Assembly: GCA_964429805.1 (NCBI GenBank)
Contig: CAYSDH010000039.1
Location: 1 to 29,308 of the forward strand
Source: CAYSDH01 sp964429805
Lineage (GTDB): Bacteria > Bacteroidota > Bacteroidia > Flavobacteriales_D > JABDKJ01
Reading direction: 5' to 3'
Length of the DNA stretch: 29,308 bases
The notes beneath the pieces were generated by a model, which had not been told where the DNA came from, did no database searches, and saw nothing but the letters and a program-made list of their open reading frames with translations. Below, one piece after another: positions 23,421-29,308 of the stretch. Position 1 is the stretch's first letter; the number at the start of each line of letters is the position of its first letter. The translations under genes and the position numbers were made by a program.

Positions 23421-24671
23421 ATGCAGCTGAAGAGAGTAGTAGTTACCGGCCTCGGGGCGCTGACGCCCCTTGGTAACAGCGTGCAAGAATACTGGTCGAA
23501 TTTAGTTGCTGGTGTAAGCGGAGCAGCTGACATCACGCGCTTTGACGCGTCCAAATTCAAGACACGTTTTGCCTGTGAAGTAAAGGGTTTTGACCCTTTA
23601 GACTTCATAGATAGAAAAGAAGCTAGAAAGATGGATCCGTTTTCTCAGTACGCTGTAGTGTGCTGTGATCAAGCGATTGCTGATGCTGGCTTAAAAGAAT
23701 TTGGTCCAGACCTAGACAGAATAGGGGTTATACTCGGTTCGGGCATAGGTGGGCTTACTACTTTTCAAAACGAAGTAATCGGCTTTGCCGGTGGCGATGG
23801 TACACCCAGGTTTAATCCTTTCTTTATTCCAAAAATGATATCTGACATAGCCCCAGGCCATGTCAGTATCAGACATGGGTTTAGAGGCCCAAATTACACT
23901 ACGGTATCTGCTTGCGCATCTTCTACTAATGCGCTAATTGACTCTTTTAATCTGATTAGACTAGGTAAAGCTGATATCATCGTTTCTGGTGGTTCAGAGG
24001 CTTGTGTCAACGAGTCAGGTGTAGGTGGGTTTAACGCCCTCAAAGCACTTTCAGAACGAAACGATTCTCCAGCCACTGCATCTCGTCCTTTTGACAAAGA
24101 GAGAGACGGATTTGTGCTCGGTGAAGGTGGCGCGTCTATTATTCTCGAAGAATATGAGCACGCCAAAGCCAGAGGAGCAAAGATTTATGCTGAAATGGTG
24201 GGTGGCGGACTCTCTGCAGACGCACACCACATTACTGCACCCCACCCTCAAGGTTTGGGTGCGCTTAATGTGATGCGCAACTCACTTAAAGATGCTGAAA
24301 TAGAGCCCGAAGCCATTGATTACATCAATGTGCACGGTACAAGTACGCCTCTCGGAGACATCGCTGAAAGTTTAGCCATCAAAGAGGTGTTTGGTAGTCA
24401 TGCCTACAACCTGAACATTAGTTCTACGAAGTCCATGACAGGCCACTTGCTAGGCGCAGCAGGAGCTGTTGAAGCAGCAGCCACAATCATGGCTGTGCAC
24501 ACCAACATCATACCACCAACCATCAACCACAAAACGGTAGATCCTGACATAGATGAAAAACTCAACCTGACCTTTAACAAGGCGCAGGAAAGAGAAGTCA
24601 ACTATGCGTTAAGTAACACCTTTGGATTTGGTGGCCATAATGCGTCAGTAATCTTTAAGAAAGCTGAATAG
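23421..24671 (+). CDS. fabF: 3-oxoacyl-ACP synthase II (KAS II)
   Basis: This 416-residue thiolase-fold condensing enzyme elongates acyl-ACP with malonyl-ACP. The catalytic triad is complete: C165 (TVSACASSTN), H305 (NVHGTSTPLGD) and H342 (MTGHLLGAAGA). K337 precedes the second histidine as expected. Length is standard. It sits directly after its partner acpP and 9 bp before rnc. Confidence 0.98.
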   Translation: MQLKRVVVTGLGALTPLGNSVQEYWSNLVAGVSGAADITRFDASKFKTRFACEVKGFDPLDFIDRKEARKMDPFSQYAVVCCDQAIADAGLKEFGPDLDRIGVILGSGIGGLTTFQNEVIGFAGGDGTPRFNPFFIPKMISDIAPGHVSIRHGFRGPNYTTVSACASSTNALIDSFNLIRLGKADIIVSGGSEACVNESGVGGFNALKALSERNDSPATASRPFDKERDGFVLGEGGASIILEEYEHAKARGAKIYAEMVGGGLSADAHHITAPHPQGLGALNVMRNSLKDAEIEPEAIDYINVHGTSTPLGDIAESLAIKEVFGSHAYNLNISSTKSMTGHLLGAAGAVEAAATIMAVHTNIIPPTINHKTVDPDIDEKLNLTFNKAQEREVNYALSNTFGFGGHNASVIFKKAE

Positions 24672-24680
24672 AGGGGCGTA

Positions 24681-25385
24681 TTGGAATTACTGAAACGAAT
24701 CAAACGGTACTTTCAACCGACTTCTGATCTGTCAGAAGTCATCTCAAACATGTTTCAGATTAATATTCGCAATGCAAACCTGTATAGGGAGGCTATTGTG
24801 CACTGTTCAGTTACCGACAAGAAGAATAACGAACGATTAGAGTATCTCGGAGACGCGGTCTTAGATTTGATTGTAGCCGACATATTGTACAAAGAATACC
24901 CCGACCTTAACGAAGGCCAGCTGACCAAGCTGAAGTCCAAATTGGTGAGTCGTGACAACTTCCGAAAACTTGCCATCGCACTCAACATGCATACGGACCT
25001 TCCCATTCAGAAACAAAAAGACTTGGAGGCTGAGAAAATCATAGGCAATGTGCTCGAGGCCGTGTTTGGAGCCATGTATTATGACCAAGGCTATGAGGTA
25101 ACCAAAGACAGAGCGACCAACATGTTTCGCACCCATTGCTCTATGGAGGAAATGATTGAGAACATGGTCGACCCAAAAAGTAGTCTCCTCGAGTGGGCCC
25201 AAAAACACAAAAGAAGGCTCAAGTTTCAAATGAAAGAGATTCCTAATCTTAAAGGGCCAAGGTTTCAAGCCGAAGTCTTGTTAGACGGGCAGCCGCTCTG
25301 TAAGGGAGAGGGAAGCAGTAAGAAAAGAGCTCAAATGTCGGCCTCAAGAAAAGCAATGGAAGAGTTGAGGATGTCAACGAATTGA
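24681..25385 (+). CDS. rnc: Ribonuclease III
   Basis: This 234-residue enzyme cleaves double-stranded RNA in rRNA and mRNA processing. The RNase III signature ERLEYLGDAVLDL is at about 52-64. The second catalytic acid pair lies in VLEAVFGAMYYDQGY, and a C-terminal dsRBD spans about 165-232 (PKSSLLEWAQ, GSSKKRAQMSASRKAME). The start is TTG 24681 (MELLKRIKRYF): the next in-frame ATG (24750) would cut into the first helix of the nuclease domain. It lies 9 bp after fabF. Confidence 0.96.
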   Translation: MELLKRIKRYFQPTSDLSEVISNMFQINIRNANLYREAIVHCSVTDKKNNERLEYLGDAVLDLIVADILYKEYPDLNEGQLTKLKSKLVSRDNFRKLAIALNMHTDLPIQKQKDLEAEKIIGNVLEAVFGAMYYDQGYEVTKDRATNMFRTHCSMEEMIENMVDPKSSLLEWAQKHKRRLKFQMKEIPNLKGPRFQAEVLLDGQPLCKGEGSSKKRAQMSASRKAMEELRMSTN

Positions 25386-25451
25386 TTGTGCATTGAATTT
25401 TTGGCCGGGCTTTAAACCTATGCCGTGGCCTTCTACTTTCGTCAAGCAAAC

Positions 25452-25904
25452 ATGACGAAATACAGCTTAGATATTGAATTGAGTACCGAGTTTGAACTAC
25501 TCGGCATATCTACCTATCTGCCTGACTACAGGCTTACATGGTTGATTAACACCATGTTTGGACTCCACCTAAAAAGGCAGCTCGACATTGTAATTGATAA
25601 CCACCAAGCATTTGATTCTAATGACTTATTTGGTGCTGTCGCAGAAAACCAGACCTTTGCCACTTACTCTTACTCGAATGAAGATAATTCGGAAGATGTA
25701 CAACTCATTGCTAATAGGTTTAATGGCAATGTGTTATTGAAGCGATTTCCGAAGACTGACTACTTTTTGAAAATTGATAGCTCAGACCACTGTCTTTTTG
25801 ATTACCACTCAAAACTGATAAGGCACGAACACGTGCAGTCTATCGAAGAAATCGATATGGAGAGCATGGAAAAAGACCTGGATATATTTTACACCAATGA
25901 ATAA
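25452..25904 (+). CDS. IPExxxVDY family protein
   Basis: This 150-residue protein of unknown function matches the Bacteroidota-specific IPExxxVDY family by position between rnc and pyk, by length and by pattern (LDIELSTEFELLGISTYLPDYRLTWLINT segment start, FATYSYSNED, DYFLKI). The eponymous motif is degenerate: RFPKTDYFL, with the Pro and DYFL kept but the motif shortened. ATG 25452 is preferred over GTG 25425 because the former gives the usual short N-terminus. The stop overlaps the pyk ATG by 8 bp, implying coupling. Confidence 0.85.
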   Translation: MTKYSLDIELSTEFELLGISTYLPDYRLTWLINTMFGLHLKRQLDIVIDNHQAFDSNDLFGAVAENQTFATYSYSNEDNSEDVQLIANRFNGNVLLKRFPKTDYFLKIDSSDHCLFDYHSKLIRHEHVQSIEEIDMESMEKDLDIFYTNE

Positions 25905-27333
25905 TTTGACAAACAAGAAAACGAAGATTGTAGCCACCATTGGCCCCGCTAGTCACAGTCCTGAGGTACTCAAGGAGATGATATTGGCCGGCATGAACGT
26001 GGCGCGTATTAACTTCTCTCACGGAGACCATGAAACTCATCTTGAGGTTGTCAAATCCATTCGTTCACTCAACGAAGAACTTGGCACCCACATAGCCATA
26101 CTCGGAGACCTGCAAGGCCCGAAATTGAGAGTAGGCGATGTACCTGAGATTGGTATAGAGCTGGTTGATGGTGCAAACATCACCTTTACAACAGAGCAGG
26201 TCACTGGAAATAAAGAAAGAGTTCAGATTCGCTACGCCACCTTTGCAGAAGATGTGAAGCCCGGTGAAAAAGTACTTGTTGATGATGGCAAACTCCAGCT
26301 AGAAGTTGTCTCTACCAACGGTAAAGATGAGGTAGTCCTCAAGGTCATACATGGAGGAATCTTGTATGCGAAAAAAGGAGTGAACCTGCCAAACACCAAA
26401 ATTTCTCAGCCATCACTAACTGAGAAGGATGTCAAAGATTTAAAGTTTGCCATAGACCACCAGTTTGATTGGATAGCACTGTCGTTTGTCAGGGCGGCCA
26501 AAGACATAGTTGATTTAAAAAAGCGTATTACAGACCAAAACGGCCGCAGCAGCGTCATTGCCAAAATTGAGAAGCCTGAAGCATTAGAGGAGATTGAAGA
26601 CATCACAAGAGAATCAGATGGCTTAATGGTAGCGAGAGGAGACCTCGGTGTTGAAATTCCGATGCAGAAAGTACCGCTCGTGCAAAAGATGCTCATCAGA
26701 ACTTGTCTCAAGTATTCAAAACCGGTCATCGTTGCTACGCAAATGATGGAGAGTATGATTACAAACTTTAACCCGACAAGAGCAGAGGTGAATGATGTGG
26801 CCAATGCAGTCCTTGATGGCACAGATGCAGTAATGCTCTCAGGAGAAACCTCAGTGGGTCAATTTCCGGTTGGTGTAATAAAGAACATGACCTCTATCAT
26901 TGAGCACATGGAAGACGGTGGAGACATATACTTTAATGATATGACGCTGATTAATATTCATTCAGAACGAATGATTTCAGACTCCATCTGCCACTCGGCC
27001 ACACACATCGTTCAGAGAACAGGAGCCAAAGGCATAGTGACCATGACACACTCGGGCTATACAGCCAATAAAATCAGCAGTTACCGTCCCAACGCAGCGG
27101 TTTTTGTTTTTACCAAAAACAGGTCTTTGTTGACTAAAATGAGTTTAGTCTGGGGTGTAGAAGGCTTCTACTATGACAAGATGGTAAGCACAGACCACAC
27201 CATTGCTGACATCAAGTACATTCTGAAGAAGCAAGGAGAGCTAAAAGAAGGAGACCTATTGGTTAACCTTGCCAGCATGCCAATTTCAGAGCAAGGAATG
27301 TCCAACATGCTCAAGCTGAGCCGAATAGAGTAA
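25897..27333 (+). CDS. pyk: Pyruvate kinase
   Basis: This 478-residue enzyme converts phosphoenolpyruvate and ADP to pyruvate and ATP. The A domain starts with TKIVATIGPAS and GMNVARINFSHG. The B domain spans about 70-170. The signature IAKIEKPEALEEI carries the catalytic Lys, VARGDLGVEI the metal-binding acids, and ATQMMESM the conserved Thr. The C-terminal allosteric domain is complete (about 340-478), with no extra PEP-utiliser domain. It is the last gene of the acpP cluster and ends 2 bp from the convergent pheS. Confidence 0.98.
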   Translation: MNNLTNKKTKIVATIGPASHSPEVLKEMILAGMNVARINFSHGDHETHLEVVKSIRSLNEELGTHIAILGDLQGPKLRVGDVPEIGIELVDGANITFTTEQVTGNKERVQIRYATFAEDVKPGEKVLVDDGKLQLEVVSTNGKDEVVLKVIHGGILYAKKGVNLPNTKISQPSLTEKDVKDLKFAIDHQFDWIALSFVRAAKDIVDLKKRITDQNGRSSVIAKIEKPEALEEIEDITRESDGLMVARGDLGVEIPMQKVPLVQKMLIRTCLKYSKPVIVATQMMESMITNFNPTRAEVNDVANAVLDGTDAVMLSGETSVGQFPVGVIKNMTSIIEHMEDGGDIYFNDMTLINIHSERMISDSICHSATHIVQRTGAKGIVTMTHSGYTANKISSYRPNAAVFVFTKNRSLLTKMSLVWGVEGFYYDKMVSTDHTIADIKYILKKQGELKEGDLLVNLASMPISEQGMSNMLKLSRIE

Positions 27334-27335
27334 AT

Positions 27336-28349
27336 TTAGAAGGCTGGCTTAAACTGGTGTAAGAATCTCATATCGTTCTCAAAGAACATACGGATATCCG
27401 GCACCTGGTATTTCAGCATGGCAATACGCTCTACACCCATTCCAAATGCAAAACCGCTATACACCTCAGGGTCTATGTTGTTGTTCTTAAGTACCTGAGG
27501 GTCAACCATACCACAGCCCATTATCTCTAACCAACCAGTCCCCTTAGTGATTTTTTTGTCGGTTTCAGTTTCTAAACCCCAGTAAACATCTACCTCAGCG
27601 CTCGGTTCAGTAAACGGAAAATAGGATGGGCGCAGCCTGATATCAGTAGACTCTCCCAAAAACTCTTTGGCAAAATAAAGCAAGGTCTGCTTTAAGTCTG
27701 CGAAAGACACACCCTTGTCAATATACAGTCCCTCTACTTGATGAAATATACAGTGACTGCGCGCAGAGATGGCCTCATTTCTAAAGACACGCCCAGGCGA
27801 AATAGTTCTTATTGGCGGCTGCTGACCCTCCATGACACGCACTTGCACAGATGAGGTGTGTGTTCTGAGTGAACGCTCACCATCAATAAAAAACGTGTCT
27901 TGCATATCTCGAGCCGGATGCTCAGGAGGAAAATTTAGTGCCGAGAAATTATGCCAATCATCCTCAATTTCAGGACCTTCTGAGATGGTAAAACCGATTC
28001 GCGAGAAAATTTCTACGATTTCGTTTTTCACCAACGAAATAGGATGCCTTGTGCCGATAGGCTGTATAGACCCTGGCCGGGTCATGTCAATCTTGTCATG
28101 GTCACCATCCTCCTCATCAGATTTAGATGTGTGAATCTTGTCATTCACTAATACCTTGAGTTCATTGATGGCTTGCCCAACTATTTTCTTGCTTTCGTTG
28201 GGCACGGTTTTCAAGTCTTCGTAGAGACTTTTTAACTCACCTTTTCTTCCCAAATACTCTATTCTAAAGGATTCCAGCTCTTCTTTAGTTTGACCTTTAT
28301 AGGAGTCAATCTTTGACTTTAACGAGTTGATTTTGTCTAAAATGTCCAT
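27336..28349 (-). CDS. pheS: Phenylalanyl-tRNA synthetase alpha subunit
   Basis: This 337-residue class II synthetase subunit charges tRNA-Phe as an alpha2-beta2 enzyme with PheT (not in this window). It has the N-terminal coiled coil (about 1-90), motif 1 near GFTISEGPEIEDDWHNF, motif 2 around PGRVFRNEAISARSHCIFHQ, and motif 3 GFAFGMGVERIAML. LEIMGCGMVDP is the amino-acid-binding loop. Length and start at ATG 28349 are normal. Confidence 0.98.
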   Translation of the reverse strand: MDILDKINSLKSKIDSYKGQTKEELESFRIEYLGRKGELKSLYEDLKTVPNESKKIVGQAINELKVLVNDKIHTSKSDEEDGDHDKIDMTRPGSIQPIGTRHPISLVKNEIVEIFSRIGFTISEGPEIEDDWHNFSALNFPPEHPARDMQDTFFIDGERSLRTHTSSVQVRVMEGQQPPIRTISPGRVFRNEAISARSHCIFHQVEGLYIDKGVSFADLKQTLLYFAKEFLGESTDIRLRPSYFPFTEPSAEVDVYWGLETETDKKITKGTGWLEIMGCGMVDPQVLKNNNIDPEVYSGFAFGMGVERIAMLKYQVPDIRMFFENDMRFLHQFKPAF

Positions 28350-28424
28350 TTGGGATTTTTATCCTTGGTTTTTCTTAGTGAGAGACATTTAATCAGGTTA
28401 TTAACAAACTAGCTTCGTTTTGCT

Positions 28425-28432
28425 TAAATTTG
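28425..28432 (+). promoter_or_regulatory. Bacteroidota -7 promoter element of the small lipoprotein gene
   Basis: TAAATTTG is a perfect TAnnTTTG, 49 bp before the preferred ATG 28482 and 19 bp before the in-frame ATG 28452. The -33 TTG is not evident. Confidence 0.5.
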
Positions 28433-28481
28433 TGAAAACAACAGACTTCCAATGCGGCACGAAATTAATAAAGATAGACCA

Positions 28482-28859
28482 ATGAAGTATCTCTCGAGAT
28501 TGGCTCTTTTGGCACTCTGTACAATGATGGCCTTCTCTTCGTGCAGAAAAGAAGAAGACACTATCGCCCTGATTAAAGTGATTGATGTTGATGGTTTTGC
28601 CATTAGTGATGCATTTGTAAGACTATACCCTGAGCCTACTAACTCTTCTGGAGACAATGTAGGTGAGTTAATTGATGATGTAGAGCAAATCACTGATGCT
28701 GCGGGTGAAGCACTCTTTGACTTCACAGAGTTTTATGAAGAAGGTCAAGCTGGATTCGCTGTGTTGAGCGTTGAAGTGTATAAAGACTCTCTAGCCGTAG
28801 AGGGAATTATAAAGATTGACCCAGAAGTGGTTAATGAAGAGACCTTGATTCTACAGTAA
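28482..28859 (+). CDS. Small, probably surface-exposed lipoprotein with one beta-sandwich-like domain
   Basis: From ATG 28482 the 125-residue protein has a lipoprotein signal peptide (MKYLSRLALLALCTMMAFSSC) with lipidated C21. The residues after it, RKEED, resemble the Bacteroidota lipoprotein export signal (Lys followed by acidic residues) that directs lipoproteins to the cell surface. The mature part (IALIKVIDVDGFAISDAFVR, then GEALFDF) looks like a carboxypeptidase-regulatory-like beta domain. An upstream ATG at 28452 adds a charged ten-residue extension that would spoil the signal peptide. Function unknown. Confidence 0.78.
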   Translation: MKYLSRLALLALCTMMAFSSCRKEEDTIALIKVIDVDGFAISDAFVRLYPEPTNSSGDNVGELIDDVEQITDAAGEALFDFTEFYEEGQAGFAVLSVEVYKDSLAVEGIIKIDPEVVNEETLILQ

Positions 28860-29046
28860 TCCGCCAGAAGGCTCTATTTCTACTACGTTTTTATCCAATT
28901 TATAATAGTTGTCGCGAGTCACTTGCTTCGCTGCGACCTCCGCTTTGGTAGCTGCAAATACGATGCGTGTTACAGCTAGCACCTAATCCTTTTACTCCTC
29001 AATTCAGAAACTTTCTGACAGAGCATTCGTAAATAAACGGACACCG

Positions 29047-29108
29047 TCAATAGTTTTTCTCGCCTGAGGCCTCTCTATTTTGAGTTGTAGGTAGAGAAAA
29101 ACTGTTGG
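29047..29108 (+). repeat. Long imperfect hairpin upstream of the last gene
   Basis: AGTTTTTCTC (29052-29061) and GAGAAAAACT (29094-29103) are perfect 10-bp inverted repeats. They extend outward through one G-U wobble and CAA/TTG to a 14-bp RNA stem (29048-29061 with 29094-29107). The 32-nt loop contains the palindrome GAGGCCTC (29066-29073). It lies about 32 nt before the GTG start at 29140 and could be a leader structure or a terminator of the upstream lipoprotein gene. Confidence 0.45.
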
Positions 29109-29139
29109 ATGTGTCCAATTATTAACTGATTTAGCTCTT

Positions 29140-29308
29140 GTGAAAAGCACGAAGTCAATATTTCTCTGCCTTTCTGTTGCCATTATGATATTTGTTAGCG
29201 GCATGACAGATTGTTCTGCCGCTAATCCTCCTTTGGGTCTAGATACGATTGTCTATTATGGTTGGAATGAAAGCGCTGCCGACCCATTGGTGGCAGACAT
29301 CTCTCCAT
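29140..29308 (+). CDS. N-terminus of an exported protein (truncated by window end)
   Basis: An open frame from GTG 29140 runs to the edge (56 codons). It begins with a good signal peptide: MKSTKSIFLCLSVAIMIFV, then SGMTDCSA, followed by NPPLGLDTIVYYGWNES. A cysteine at residue 25 has no good lipobox, so cleavage by signal peptidase I after SA is more likely. No family can be recognised from so little sequence. The GTG start lacks any competing ATG with a full signal peptide (the in-frame ATG at 29185 would lose it). Confidence 0.55.
   Translation, partial: MKSTKSIFLCLSVAIMIFVSGMTDCSAANPPLGLDTIVYYGWNESAADPLVADISP

Noticed and set aside
29004..29204. 66-codon minus-strand open frame near the right end
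   Set aside because: It covers the hairpin and the start of the plus-strand signal-peptide frame, has no signal or motif, and is shorter than needed to be convincing.

Overview
The window looks like a chromosomal segment of a marine-type Bacteroidota, probably a flavobacterial or Cryomorphaceae-like lineage, and likely from a draft or metagenome assembly because a 10-N gap lies at 2432-2441. The lineage call rests on several things seen here. Start codons lack obvious Shine-Dalgarno sites. Perfect Bacteroidota -7 elements (TAnnTTTG) recur just upstream of genes. Family markers include an IPExxxVDY-type protein, DUF4412, LytTR and HisKA_2 two-component proteins, a PorE-like TPR/PD40/OmpA protein and a surface-lipoprotein signal. 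No rRNA, tRNA, CRISPR, transposon or phage genes were recognised. Most of the window is ordinary housekeeping DNA with very short spacers.

Layout. 1-1436 (minus): rpiB overlaps a secreted M28 peptidase that runs off the left edge. 1437-1939 is the only long gene-free stretch; it is AT-rich and holds one perfect DnaA box. 1940-5652 (plus): secreted MORN-repeat protein, cytosolic HisKA_2 histidine kinase and LytTR response regulator, probably one operon. 5666-7777 (minus): RNase R. 7958-8464 (plus): ferritin. 8598-11924 (plus): YfiR-like periplasmic protein, secreted TPR protein and a membrane HAMP-PP2C phosphatase, a compact candidate signalling module. 11925-13886 (minus): yraN, an S4/pseudouridine-synthase-like protein that has lost its catalytic residues, and a tandem universal stress protein. 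13917-14561 (plus): DUF4412 protein, followed by a strong terminator shared with the S66 LD-carboxypeptidase (minus). 15696-17957 (plus): PorE-like OmpA protein. 18009-20054 (plus): metG from a TTG start. 20055-22351 (minus): purN, MarC-family membrane protein, RNase HI with a viroplasmin domain, and a stand-alone biotin carrier. 22426-27333 (plus): an iodotyrosine-deiodinase-like flavoprotein, then acpP-fabF-rnc-IPExxxVDY-pyk. 27336-28349 (minus): pheS. 28482-28859 (plus): small lipoprotein. 29140-29308: start of a further exported protein.

The most notable points are the YfiR/TPR/PP2C module, in which a YfiR-like protein is paired with a phosphatase instead of a diguanylate cyclase; the apparently dead pseudouridine synthase, with catalytic Asp replaced by Asn and other motifs lost; the iodotyrosine deiodinase homologue keeping all three halotyrosine-binding residues; and the MORN/kinase/regulator block lying between rnr and rpiB. 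All functional statements are from reading motifs by eye; no database search was possible.
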